A DNA stretch of 64,000 bases from Arachis hypogaea (taxonomy: Eukaryota > Streptophyta > Magnoliopsida > Fabales > Fabaceae), in contig NC_092054.1 of assembly GCF_003086295.3 (NCBI RefSeq), forward strand, positions 33,386,393-33,450,392, written 5' to 3'. The position numbers were made by a program, and so were the translations under genes. How positions within the stretch are numbered: the stretch's first letter is position 1; the number at the start of each line of letters is the position of its first letter. Shown piece by piece: positions 46,720-58,530 of this stretch. The notes below the pieces were generated by a model. The model was not told the origin of the DNA, ran no database searches, and saw only the letters and a list, made by a program, of their open reading frames with translations.

Positions 46720-48442
46720 GGAGAGTGAGACTCTCTGTGATGCTTGGGAGAGGTACAAGTTGATGTTCAGGAATTGTCTCCCCCATGTGTTGTCTGGATG
46801 GGGCAAGATGATCATCTTCTATGAAGCTATCTCTGATATGGCCAGAGGGACAATAGATCACTTTGCAGGTGGTTCTCTGGACCTAATAGAGACGCATGAA
46901 GAGGCAGATGAGCTTATTGAGATTGCTGCCAATAACCAGCACTTATACGCCTGTGAGGAGACCCCAGCTAGGACAGAAGTTCTAGACATGGAAACCTTAA
47001 AAGAAGGTGAGACATTAGTCTTCACCAGGGAGGCCAAACCTCAGGAGCATGCTACTGAGGGACTTATGGCAAGCAAGGACCAAGAGGATCCTGAGACTGC
47101 CATTGAGCACGCCCCTACAGAAGAGAAGGAACCTCAAGTTGATTCCCCCCTGGGCATACAAGAAGAGTCTGTGATGATCACAAAGCTCTCTCTTGTAGAG
47201 ATGAAAGAACCTCAAGAGCCACATTTCCTTGGCGTGCAAAAAGAACTGGCAGATGAGCAGTTAGCTCATTCCCTAGCAGCCCTTAAAGAACTGCAAGTTA
47301 ATATCTCTTTTACAGAGGTATTTGAAAAGAAGGACCTAAGAGAAGATGAAATATAGATACTTACTAAGAAGTACGGTATCCTAATTCAGCCTGAGCTGCC
47401 AAGGAAGATGTCAGATCTATGGAGCTTTCAGATTCTATGGATTACTGGAAAGATCATTTTTGACAAAGCCCTGTATGATCTTGGCTTAAGTTTAAATCTG
47501 ATACCTTCCATTGAGGCAGATGCCGAGTCTGGAGAGACTGGGAAGGCATTGAATGCTAGTGAGGAAGCCTTAACTGGACGTTCAACGCCCATGATGGCAG
47601 CAAGCCTGGCGCTGAACGCCAGTGAGGAAGCCCTCACTGGGTGTTCAATGCCCATACACCCAGGGAAGCTGGCGTTGAACGCCAGCATGGACACCCCTAC
47701 TAGGCATCCAACGCCCAGAATGCTAGAGGGACTGGCGTTGAACGCCAGTCAGGGTGGACAGCAAGGGCGTTCAACGTCCAATAAGCTGACAGAGCTGGCG
47801 TTGAACGCCAGTAAGAGCACCGCCCTTGAGAGCTTAAAGCCCACTCAAAAACCCTCTATCTTAGAACAAAAGGAAACCATAAAGACCATTGAGTTTCCTT
47901 TGATTGCACTTCTGCAGTGTATGAGTTTTGATGACTACTCATCCTCAAGTGAGGATGAAGACACTAGGGAAGAGCAAGTTGCTCAGCACCTAGGAGCTCT
48001 CATGAAGCTAAATGACAAACTGTTTGGTACAAAGCCTTTGGAGGAAGAACCTCCATTACTTTCCAAAGACCTCAATGCTTTGGTTCATCAAGAGCTACCT
48101 CAGAAGCTTCCAGACCCTGGACGCTTTCTGATTCCTTGCACCATAGGCACTATGACCTTTGAGAAGGCTCTGTGTGACCTAGGGTCAAGTATAATAATAG
48201 AGAAGATGGGAATCCAAAAGGGAACAAGGATTACCTTGCAAAAATACTGGATGGTATTCAAGGTCCTTGACCCTCCATTACCCCCTGACAAGGGAGGCAC
48301 TTGCATAAAGGATTCAGCATCCAAGCCTCCTCCCTTGGATGGAACTAACTCAATCCCTCCTAAGACCAAACGTAAGTTTGATGTTAGATGTACACTATCC
48401 ACAAAGGAGGAAGGCCTCAAAAGGAAGATACCTAGGGGCTGA
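46720..48442 (+). pseudogene. Truncated gag/protease-like ORF with a 63-bp repeat array
   Basis: A single frame from about 46720 to the TGA at 48442, with one TAG at 47354-47356. The start retains the end of an Athila-type gag core (AWERYKLMFRNCLP, then IIFYEAISDMARG and HFAGGSL); the upstream gag is missing, so no natural start codon is evident. After an acidic linker comes KALYDLG (47465-47485), then five 63-bp repeats encoding LALNAS-type units, then a Ser/Glu linker, and again FEKALCDLGSS (about 48158-48190). D-x-G motifs of this kind mark the retroviral-type aspartic protease in Athila elements. The frame ends with a basic tail. No RT follows. Confidence 0.7.
47543..47820 (+). repeat. 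63-bp in-frame tandem repeat with palindromes
   Basis: The palindrome CTGGCGTTGAACGCCAG (8-bp arms, 1-base centre) or a variant begins at 47543 (degenerate), 47606, 47669, 47732 and 47795, exactly 63 bp apart. Between them lie the opposite-type palindromes GGGCGTTCAACGCCC (variants near 47577, 47640, 47703, 47766). 63 bp is 21 codons, so the frame is kept. Confidence 0.9.
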
Positions 48443-50305
48443 AAGAACAAGAATATCCCTACTGAGGGATTTTCACCATGGAAGAGGAAAGTGACAAAAA
48501 GGGACACTAGCATACTGCTGTAAGCCCAACCCTGCCTCAGGCAGTGAACAAAATCCTATCTCTTGAGCGTATTATGCTATTCCACGAGAGCACAGGAAGG
48601 AAGCTCACAGTAAGGAGTGAGGATTTATTCCTCTATGACTATCTTCCTCCTTGAAAGGAGTTATCCGTCAAGCTAATGACATTAAAGAAGCGCTTGTTCG
48701 GAGGCAACCCAACCTTACTCAACCATGTTTATTTTCTCTCATTTTGTTTTTCTTTTAGTTGTTAGAGTCATGATCATATGCACCCTCAAGAGACGGAATT
48801 CACAGCAGTGAAAACAAAACACTCCGGAAAGAGTGTTAAAGTTGAACGCCATCCAGGGTGTCACTATTGGGCATTCAACACCCCAAGAGGGGAGCATTGC
48901 TGGCGTTGAACGCCAGCCAGGGAGCAGCCTTGGGTGTTCAAATGCCAGTACAGAGAAATAGGGAATCTGGAAACCCTAGCCTCTCAGGACCAAGAGGTCC
49001 CACAGAAGCTCCACCTACCCCACCTTCTTCTTCCCTATTGATCATATTTGCTCAAGGACAAGAAAAACTCTTAAGTTTGGTGTTGCAAAAGCTTTTCTTT
49101 GTGACTTCTACCACTCTTAAGTATAGAAGAAGAGGATGGAGCAAACCAAAAATCATGCACATGAACCTGTGCAACCGTCTCAACAAAGACAAAGGAGTGA
49201 CATTGAAGAGATCAAGCACTACATGGGATCCTCAAGGAGGAGCACTGGCCACCATCATTCAGGTGGATTCGTTCTCCTTTACTACTTTTCTGTTATTTTT
49301 CTATTTTCTGTCTGTCTGTTTATTTGTTCTCTTGTTCTAGTTGCATGATCATTTGCATTTGACGTCTTTAAGTTGTAAAATGTTCCATATATCTCTCACC
49401 TTGCTTAAATGAAACTTTTTTTTTTGAAAATAACTGAGAGTTGCATGAATTTCAAGTTTAAAATAAGATTAGTTTAATTAGTTTGATGTGGTGTCATTTG
49501 CTTTTGTTTTCTGAATCTATGAAATAAACAGTGCATATTTGAAGTTGAAATTTATGAATGTTAGCTCTTGAAAGAATAAGGAAAAAGGAAAAGTATTATT
49601 GGTGATCTGAAAAATCCATAAATTGATTCTTAAAGCAAGAAAAAAGCAGTAAAAAGAAAAAGAAAAAGCTTGCATGCGAAAAAAAAGCAAGCAGAAAAAG
49701 TTAATAACCCTTAAAACCAAAAAACAAGGGTAAAAGGGCCCAAGGATTTGAGCATCAGTGGTTAGGAGGGCCCAAAGGAATAAAATCCTGGCCTAAGCGG
49801 CTCAACCAAGCTGTCCCTAACCATGTGCTTGTGGCGTGAAGGTATCAAGTCAAAAGCTTGAGACTGAGCGGTTAAAGTCGTGGTCCAAAGCAAAAAGAGT
49901 GTGCTTAAGAACTCTGGACACCTCTATCTAGGGACTCTAGCAAAGATGAGTCACAATCTGAAAAGGTTCACCCAGTTAAAGTGTCTGTGGCATGAATGTA
50001 TTCGGTGGTAATACAGGAAAACATAGTGCTTAGGGTCACGGCCAAAACTCAGAAAGCTGCGTTCAAAAATCAAAATAAGCTTAACTAGGAGAGTCAATAA
50101 TATCATCTGGATTCTAAGTTCCTAAGGATGCTAACATATCTGAGTTTCAATAGATAGTAAGATGCCAAAACTATTCAGAAGAAAAAGCTACAAAGTCCCG
50201 CTCATTTAATTTTAACTAAGCTTTATTTGAAACTTAGAAATTTATTGTATCTTAATTTTCTTTTTATCCTACTGTGTTTTTAGTTGCTTGGGGACAAGCA
50301 ACGGT
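48443..50305 (+). other. Non-coding 3' domain of family 3
   Basis: There is no conserved domain. One more CTGGCGTTGAACGCCAG palindrome is at about 48899-48915. TTAAGTTTGGTGTTG at 49071-49085 repeats the 3' purine-rich motif. The part 49550-50200 is A-rich and non-coding. Confidence 0.55.
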
Positions 50306-50320
50306 TTAAGTTTGGTATTG
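50306..50320 (+). other. 3' plus-strand primer motif of family 3
   Basis: TTAAGTTTGGTATTG immediately before LTR 2. Less purine-pure than usual, but in the right place and repeated upstream at 49071. Confidence 0.5.
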
Positions 50321-51817
50321 TGATGAGCGGATATTTTATATGCTTTTTGACATCATTTTCGTATAGTTTTTAGTAGTTTTTATTAAGTTTTTATAGGTTT
50401 TAGTGTTAAATTCACATTTTTTGGATTCTACTATGAGTTTTTGTATTTTTGGACAATTTTAGGTATTCTCTGGCTGAAATTGAGGAGCTGAAGCAGAAGT
50501 CTGATTCAGAGACAGAGAAAGCACTGCAGATGCTGTCCAGATATGACCTGCTTGCATTCAGAAGAGCTTTTCTGGAGCTACAGAAGTCCAAATGGAGCGC
50601 TCTCAACAGCTATGGAAATTTGACTTCTAGAGATTTCCAGCAAGATATAATAGTCCATACTTTGCTTCGGATTAGAAGGCCCAAAGCTGGCGTCCAACGC
50701 CAGCTTCCTGCCCCCTTCCAGGCGTCTAGCACCCAAGGAGCAGAGCCCAACGTCCAAAGGCCCAGAGAGGACCCCCTAGCTGGTGTTCCATGCCCCAGAA
50801 GCCTCATGGCACATGGATTTCATCAAAGCTCAGCCCAAACACTCACCAAATGTGCCCCAGAAGTGGATTTTAGCACTAAGTAGACTGTTTTACCCTTACT
50901 AGTCATAAGTTTAGTATTTAAGGGTTTAATTCAAGTTATTCGAACACTTTTCACAACATTCAGCCATATTTTTGTTTTTCCATTATTTTTACTTTCAGTA
51001 TAAGTTTCTAAACCTCCTAGGTTGAGGGGAGGAGCCCTATTGAGTCCTATGAATTAATAAAAGTATTACTATTTCTCTTCGATCCGTGTTTGATTAATTC
51101 AAAGGTGTATATTCGTTCTTCATCAATATGAATGCGTTGAACTGGCATAAGGTTATCACATTCTACATGGGTTCAGAGTGCGTCTTTCATCGGACAATGA
51201 TGAACTGCCAGCTTGAATATATGTCTCTCAGATGGCTAATCCACGATTTCATTGGGAACTTCTCGAGACATCAGTTTAGCCGATTTACCGGGAGATTAGG
51301 GTCTCTGTGGTAGAGGCTAGAACCTAAGGCGCAGTATTCCTTCAATCCAGAAGATTCAACCTTGTCTGTGGCATTTTGAGTAGGATCATCAAGGGGAATG
51401 AACTGCAGAAGCTTCACCCTCAATCAGAATGGATCCGCACTAAACCTGGGGTTCAGATATGGAGGAGTATTGGCAGCTGCTCAAACTACTGTCAATCACA
51501 TACAGCCTACCACTGAAGAAATCACTCACAAGCAAAGGAAGTAGTAATACCAGAGTTAATTCAGAAATACAAAGTAACTCCGACTCTCAACTCTAATCCT
51601 ATCACTTATTCCTTTCACAGTTTTATGATACTTCATCCAACTCCATATACTTAATCCAACAACCTTCTGATCTGCCTGACTAAGACCTGCAAGATAACCA
51701 TAGCTTGCTTTAAACTACAATACTCGTGGGATCGACCCTGACTCACTCAGGTATTACTTGGATGACCCAGTGCACTTGCTGGTACAACTATACAAAAGTG
51801 TGGGGATTCATGCACCA
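50321..51817 (+). repeat. LTR 2 of family 3
   Basis: 1,497 bp, closely similar to LTR 1, with CTGGCGTCCAACGCCAG at about 50688. Ends GATTCATGCACCA. Confidence 0.9.
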
Positions 51818-51823
51818 AGTTTT

Positions 51824-51840
51824 TGGTGCCGTTGCCGGGG
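51824..51840 (+). other. Second primer binding site downstream of LTR 2
   Basis: TGGTGCCGTTGCCGGGG, same 6-base gap as at 44925. It shows LTR 2 also served as a 5' LTR or that two units were joined. Confidence 0.75.
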
Positions 51841-51845
51841 ATTGT

Positions 51846-52627
51846 AAAACTATAACCAACTATGAACAATATCAATAATAAAAACTCAATCAAGCATATA
51901 TAAATCATAAAATATCAAATTCATCAACCAAAAACTCAAGAAATCAAAATTGGATATATTAACAAGTGCTTGAACTAGAAGAAAATGTAGCAACAATAGT
52001 GTAATTAAAGGAGAAATTAGAGGTTACTTATAATGAAACAAGTAAATATCCAAAATCAAAACTGAAATTACAAAGTTCTACTATGAAACCTAATTAAACC
52101 CTAAGAGAGAATTGAAAGAACACTACTCTACACTACTCCTACTCCTAATAATGTTGTATTGGTGTGTAATGTGGCCTCCTTTGATATGGAATGATCCCCC
52201 TTTGATATAGCACTCTAATCAGCTTTAGTACTTCCAAAATTGGCCCAAGAGGCCCCCGAAATTGCGAGTCACATGCTTCATTAATTGAGTCACGCGCTCA
52301 GACGTTTGCGTACGCACACTTGAGTGTGTGCTTCTCCTTTGTTTTTTTCATGCATTCTCCCATTTTGCATGCTTTCTTCCACTTCTATCAAACCATTCTT
52401 GCCTAATTGACCTGAAATCACTTAACGAAACATGTCACGGCATCGAATGGAATAAAAATGGAATTAAATTGATCAATTTAAGTACAAAAATGTATGTTTT
52501 TACATTCAAGTGTGTAATTTAGGGCTAAAACACAAAAGTATGCTATTTTAGTGAATAAGCATGGGTTTATGTGGTGAAATCTATCTAAATCAAGCCAAAA
52601 TTTACCATCAAATATGGATTCATCAAG
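51846..52627 (-). mobile_element. Athila-like LTR fragment, minus orientation
   Basis: Minus strand begins TGATGAATCCATATTTGATG at 52627 and runs through GTGCGTACGCAAACG to an AT-rich end. It resembles the 5' part of legume Athila-type LTRs as I recall them. No partner LTR is in the window; the left edge is the junction with family 3 at 51845/51846. Confidence 0.45.
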
Positions 52628-52994
52628 CTAGCCACCATGTAATTTGAATTCACTATCTATTATTAGGCAATTGTATGTAGTTGATGCAATTTTTGTTTGG
52701 CGATGCTTGTTATGATTATTTTTTATTTATATCACCTAGTTGATGTATTGAAATCGAGGAATTGTGAAATTGGATTGTAAGCTTACCTAGTGACATTTTT
52801 TTGAGCTTTTTAAGCTTTGTGAACCATGCTTGCTATGCGATTGATCTCATCTTATATCTCTCTTTTCCTAAGTTGCATAGCAAACATGTTTCCCACTTCA
52901 TGTCAATTAGGTGATGCAAACAAATTTCAAAGTGTGTCATTGCTTGATGTGTGAGTTCTATGTTTCATTTAATTCATTGAATTCTCTTGCACAT

Positions 52995-54641
52995 TGATGA
53001 GCGGATAATTTATACCATTTTTGGCATTGTTTTTACATAGTTTTTAGCATGTTTTAATTACTTTTTATTATATTTTTATTAGTTTTTATTCAAAAATTAC
53101 ATTTCTAGAATTTACTATGAGTTTGTGTGTTTTTCTATGATTTCAGGTATTTTCTGGCTGAAATTGAGGGACCTGAGCAAAACTTTGATTCAGAGGCTGA
53201 AAAAGGACTGCAGATGTTGATGGATTCTGACCTCCCTGCACTCGAAGTGGATTTTCTAGAGCTACAGAAGCCTAATTGGCGCGCTCTCAATTGCGTTGAA
53301 AAGTAGATATCCTGGGCTTTCCAACAATATATAATAATCCATACTTTGCCCGAGATTTGATGGCCCAAACTGACGTTCAAAGACAGCCTAAAACATCTTG
53401 GAGTTAAATGCCCAAACTGGCACCAAAGCTGGCGTTTAACTCCAGGAACAGCCTATGCACGTGAAAGCTTCAATGCTCAGTCCAAGCACACACCAAGTGG
53501 GCCCCGAAAGTGGATTTCTACATTATCTGCACTTAGTTACTCATTTTCTGTAACCCTAGGCTACTAGTTTAGTATAAAAACTACTTTTAGAGATTTATTT
53601 GAAAGTCTTTTATCTTTGGAACTTGTATGTTCACGTTTGGAGGCTGGCTTCACGGCCATGCCTAGATCTTTTTCACTTATGTATTTTCTACGGTGGAGTT
53701 TCTACACCCTATAGATTAAGGTGTGGAGCTCTGCTGTTCTTCATGAATTAATACAAGTACTATTGTTTTTCTATTCAATTCACGCCTACTTCTTCTCTAA
53801 GATATTCACTCGCACTTCAACCTGGTGAATGTGATGACCTGTGACACTCATCATCATTCTCACTTATGAACGCATGCCTGACAACCACTTCCGTTCTATC
53901 TGCAATAGCTTGAGTGTATATCTCTTGGCCTCCTGGTTCACGATGCATGGTTGCCTCTCCTGACAACAGAGCATTCCATTACGTGAGATCAGAGTCTTCG
54001 TGGTATAGGCTAGAACCATTGGCAGCATTCTTGAGATCCGGAAAGTCAAAACTTTGTCTGTGGTATTTCGAGTAGGATCTGGGAAGGGATGACTGTGACG
54101 AGCTTTAAACCTGCGAATGTTGGGCACAAGTGATAGTGTGCAAAAGGACAATGGTCCTATTCTGACGCTAGCGGGAACCGACAGATGATTAGCCATGCGG
54201 TGATAGTGCATATGGATTTATTTTCATCCAAGAGGATCATACAACTTGCCATGGAAGGAGGTAACGCACGGTTGAAAGAAGACAATAGGAAAGCAGAGGT
54301 TCAGAAGCAACAAAGCATCTCCAGACGCTTATCTGAAATTCCCACCAATGAATTACATATGTAACTTCATCTTATTTTATATTTTATATTTTATTTATAT
54401 TTTAATTATCCAAACCTCATAACCATTTGAATCTTCCTGACTGAGATTTACAAGGATGACCATAGCTTGCTTCAAGCCGACAATCTCCGTGGGATCGACC
54501 TTTACTCACACGTAAGGTATTACTTGGACGACCCAGTGCACTTGCTGGTTAGTTGTGCGGAGTTGTGAAAAAGAGTTGAGATTAAGATTGTGCGTACCAA
54601 GTTTTTGGCACCATTGTTAGGGATCACAATTTCGTGCACCA
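52995..54641 (+). mobile_element. FIDEL-like solo LTR
   Basis: 1,647 bp from TGATGAGCGGATAATTTATA to TTCGTGCACCA, flanked by a perfect 5-bp duplication CACAT (52990-52994 and 54642-54646). A TATA-like AGTATAAAAACT is at about 53572. The ends agree with what I recall of the peanut gypsy family FIDEL, so the name is by memory. No internal domain remains, as expected after LTR-LTR recombination. Confidence 0.85.
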
Positions 54642-55089
54642 CACATCAAACAATTTTCATCCATTATCCTTTTAAAATTGCTTGATTCTTGCTTGAATAC
54701 TTTTATGCTCATTTATTACTTGTTTGTTTATCTTCACCTACAAGTTTCTTTTAAAGTATCTCAAGCACACTAGAATGAGTGAAATGCATACTTCTTTTTG
54801 TAATGGTGACATAGTTTTCAATGCTAGTGTGTGTGTGTGTGTCTAAACTGTGCGCAACTTAGAATTCACACACTTGTTTTTATCCATGACACACATTGAT
54901 TAACTCATTTCATTTTAGTGATTCTTATCTCATTCTAATAATCTATGTTTCCTTGCTTTTGCATTTACTCATCTTACTATCCTATTTTCTATCTTTCATG
55001 GGTGATTCATCATTAGTAACAAGGGAAGCAGAAGAAAGAATAATCAGTAGCTGATTGACCCAGCAGCTGAAGGTGGCGATCCGTGTAGT

Positions 55090-56882
55090 TGTAACACCCT
55101 AATTACCTTAAGCCTTACCTCATGCCGTAAAGTACAGGTTAATCAGAGGTCATGACAATCCTAAGGATTTTACATTGTAAGCTCAAAAATAGAGTTTCAA
55201 AAGCACGAAACGTTCACACGAGCTACACGAATCGAGGCACAAGATATAGATATGAGATATCAAGACATATATAGATATATAAGTAGGATAGTCATAAAGT
55301 ACTAGCCGCAACCCGCGGAGTTTAAGCCGACTAGTATATGCAGACATACAGGGTTTTGAATGTAAAAATAACTTATACCATATCTCTCTCAAAGTAAGCC
55401 TCTAAGACAAATATAAGTACAAAAGTGAGAGAACTAATTCAAATTAACCAAAAGACTCCAAAACATGATAAAGGTCCTCCGCTTTGTCACCATCAAGCAA
55501 CTCACTGAGGTGGGTTACGCACTACATCTAAAAATAACAACAAAGTATGGAATGAGAACCGGAGGTTTTCAGTATGGTAATAGTGCCCAATAAACCTAAA
55601 TGATGTTCATACACCTCCCAATTCATTCCTCATCCTAGCATCATGCAATTTCACTAATTTCATCCAAAATTCTCCATTACCTTCCTCAAATTATCAATGT
55701 TTACACTCCAAGCATCATTTCTCCATTTCCAACATTTATCATTATCAATAAGCTCATAATTCACTATCAAGACTCCAATAATCATTTTCAAACCTCATTT
55801 CAATAATGAATAACAACATCAAAGTTCAACATCACAATTCATCAAATCAACAACACCATCATGCATAATCAAATTCAACAATTTCCAACAATCAATTCAA
55901 TCCTATTCTAAGGTCTACTAGTCTAAGTGTCCAAAATATTACATATTACATAGAGAAAACCGAAACCATACCTTGGCCGATTCCCAATATGTGCTATACA
56001 CCAAAACTTGGATCCCACAAGCTTCCAAAAACCAAGGCAACTCCAACAAGCACCAATGTTCAAACTAACATAATATATTTCCTAAAAATCAAAACCTACT
56101 ACTCACAATATATCAATTTACAAGGGTTCTTGAGAAACCTTACCTTATCCACTGAAATTTGGGATAGAATCCAACAATTACCCGCTACTAGAGATCACCT
56201 AAACAATCAAAATCATAAAACTTACTCAAAAACTAAACCTAAAAATGTAGAATTATTAGGGCTGAAAACTAGAGTTTGAGTTTCAATTTCCGACCAACAA
56301 ATCTAAGATAAAAAAGAAGAGCTCGACAAGAGCTTTGCGTGGCAGCAAACGACTCATTAATCAGAACTCCGTAGCTCAAGATATGACTCCCGGAAGATGG
56401 TGATGAATAGTACCACCCTCCCCTCTCTCTCAATCCGCGTTTCTCTCTCTCTTTGTGCTGAAATGAGGATGCAAATCCTCATTAAAGGTTATATATAAGT
56501 TGGACTTGGGCCCGGTCTAATCCGTTAGTGTTTCAGGTCCGTTTGGCCCACTTTGGGTCAAAACCTTTAAGATTAGTGCCCGATTTTCAATTCTAAATTA
56601 TTTTTGTCCTTTCAAAACATTAAATTCAATTTTCAAAATCTTGTTTTTTATAAATCACGGTACCGGACATACTAGAGCTGGTACTGTTGGCTTAAGCACC
56701 GGTACACATCTTTACAAAAAATCTTTCGCAAAAGATACTTTTCCAACTCAGAAAAATTTATTGAATTCAAATTTCACCATTTTAGTTTGAAAATATCATT
56801 TCTATATTTTTGAACCTATCCCGGGCAATTTAAAGTTATTATTTTATTAAAGCGATTTTACGTGAAAACTCCGGTTCTTACA
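55090..56882 (-). repeat. 3' LTR of the gag-only gypsy element
   Basis: 1,793 bp. On the + strand it begins TGTAACACCCTAATTACC and ends GGTTCTTACA. It lacks about 40 bp that the other LTR has near 58619-58665. Confidence 0.92.
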
Positions 56883-56893
56883 TCCTCCCTTCC
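56883..56893 (-). other. Polypurine tract of the gypsy element
   Basis: Minus strand GGAAGGGAGGA directly before the 3' LTR. Confidence 0.7.
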
Positions 56894-57489
56894 TAATAAG
56901 GAATTTTGTCCCCGAAATTCGAATTGCGTGATATATCCTCCACGAAGCGTTTTAATATCAACGTTGTCAACCCAAACAAGTCGCCAAAGCATCTCGTCTA
57001 CCATCAACCTATTGTGTTGATGTTCCCTCTCGCCTTCCGTTGTGTCACTCTGATTATCGTTATTAAGAATCTAGATTACTCAGCTACATCTATCAAAAGC
57101 CTCCTTCTCCATTGGTCCCTCTAACGAATCTCTAATTTCGACAACCTTTCATAAGATAAAAGCTAAGCTAACTGGGTCCTAGTAACATATCATAACAACT
57201 TGATATGCTTACCTCTCATTAGCGGATCCGACTCCGTCGCCTCCCTTGCATCTATAGTGAATACTCAGCCTGGTTACTGGCTCCTACCCACATCTCGGTT
57301 CCTTCTATGGCAGCAATACATAGATATATGTCCAGGACGCCCACAAGTATAGCACATACGACTTTCCCTCATCTGGTGGAACTGAATATTGTTATCCTTT
57401 ATGAAGTTTTCTTGACCTTGAAGATGCTGAGGAGTGTGTCCATCTTTCTTAAAGTTCTGTCCCCTTGGTCCAAGGTAATTGCCATGAGC

Positions 57490-58305
57490 TCAGTTGTCAG
57501 TATAACCATGAGTTCGTCTAGCCTCAGTTACCTTCTTGGCACAATCCTCCACAACTTGCGCTTTGTTCACTAGTTTCGAGAACATTCTTATCTCCAAGGG
57601 AGCTACAACAGTCATGATGTCATCCTTGAGGTCTTCTTGGTACTTGATACATTTCCAACTCTCAAAAGACTCAAGGGCTCCCTGACATACCTTTGAGAAC
57701 CTACAGATCTCTTCAAATTTGCTTGTGTACTCTGCTACTGACATTGAGCCTTGCTTCAGCTGCATAAGCTCTAACTCCTTTGCTTCTCTCACTGACTCCG
57801 GGAAATACTTCTTATAGAACGCCGTTTGAAACACATCCCAAGGGATTTCTGCATTCGGAAGTTGTAGCAACTGGCACTCTCTTTGCCACCAATGTTGTGC
57901 CTCTCCTAATAGCTGATAGGCCACAAACTCCACGTATTGGTTAGCCGGGACATGTTGAGCCTGTAGTGCACTCTTTATAGCTTGGAACCAATTGTACGCT
58001 TCAGTTGAGTTGGTTGAACCTCTGAAAATCGGTGGATGAACTTTCAGAAATGAAGCCAAAGTCATTGGAGCACTTCCCAAGTCATTACCGTCTCCGTCTC
58101 CATTGCCATTTCCATCCCCATTTCCATTTCCGTTTCCCGCTGGTTGCCCCAATCTATGTACAGCTTGCAAAGTCGCAGCAGCATTCGCCTCCATGGTGTT
58201 AGCCAAGTTGGCCATTACCGCCATAAACTCGGCATGGTTATCGGCCGGTTGGTTATTCTCAGTTCCTCCCCGGGTATGAGTACAACCTCGTCCGCGAGTA
58301 GCCAT
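57490..58305 (-). CDS. Gypsy gag (Retrotrans_gag), 271 aa
   Basis: ATG at 58305, TGA at 57490-57492. The N-terminus is MATRGRGCTHTRGG, then an Asn/Gly/Asp repeat (about residues 57-75). The capsid-like core includes FLKVHPPIFRGSTNSTEAYNW, then WDVFQTAFYKKYFP and ELMQLKQGSMSVAEYT, the classic plant gypsy gag motifs. The CCHC knuckle coding sequence (CYTCGRPGHIS) lies further downstream at about 57316-57357, beyond the stop. So gag is shortened by a stop or frameshift after DN. Gag proteins bind element RNA and form particles. The long intact frame is notable because pol is missing. Could still be decaying neutrally. Confidence 0.85.
   Translation of the reverse strand: MATRGRGCTHTRGGTENNQPADNHAEFMAVMANLANTMEANAAATLQAVHRLGQPAGNGNGNGDGNGNGDGDGNDLGSAPMTLASFLKVHPPIFRGSTNSTEAYNWFQAIKSALQAQHVPANQYVEFVAYQLLGEAQHWWQRECQLLQLPNAEIPWDVFQTAFYKKYFPESVREAKELELMQLKQGSMSVAEYTSKFEEICRFSKVCQGALESFESWKCIKYQEDLKDDIMTVVAPLEIRMFSKLVNKAQVVEDCAKKVTEARRTHGYTDN
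58078..58140 (-). repeat. Gly/Asn/Asp codon repeat in gag
   Basis: Hexamer-like repetition of GGAAATGGAAATGGGGATGG (minus strand), encoding alternating Gly with Asn or Asp. Such tracts vary in length between copies. Confidence 0.75.
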
Positions 58306-58512
58306 TAGGGTTACTGTCTACACCAAACAGTTGATATCAAGGTGATCAGTCTCAATATCAAAAGCCTAGTGCTTCAATTATCCTAAAAAGTCACTCACAA
58401 ACAAGCATGCTATACATATATAAAACAAATAGGCTAAATAGCATGAAAGAAAAAGATACAGAGTATGCAATGAAGCATAATCGGTCTATCCCTCAGGCTC
58501 ACGAGTACAAAT

Positions 58513-58525
58513 CACTCTGATACCA
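58513..58525 (-). other. Primer binding site, tRNA-iMet type
   Basis: Minus strand TGGTATCAGAGTG, five bases after the 5' LTR end. Confidence 0.85.
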
Positions 58526-58530
58526 ATAAA

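Larger units (their letters stand above)
43419..51845 (+). mobile_element. Non-autonomous LTR family 3, with a second primer site after LTR 2
   Basis: LTR 1 (43419-44918), internal domain with broken gag/protease-like ORF, LTR 2 (50321-51817). LTR 2 is followed not by a target duplication but by another primer site and a few internal bases (51818-51845), then unrelated DNA. It therefore reads as a tandem whose second unit was deleted. LTR ends TGATGAGCGG and GTGCACCA match the solo LTR at 52995-54641. No RT or integrase is present. Confidence 0.85.

Noticed and set aside
47543..47820. CRISPR-like regular repeats
   Set aside because: Repeats are in-frame coding sequence of a plant retroelement, with a 63-bp period and no unique spacers of constant length; CRISPR arrays are prokaryotic.
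55989..56279. 96-codon + frame
   Set aside because: It lies within the gypsy LTR on the antisense side and has no domain.
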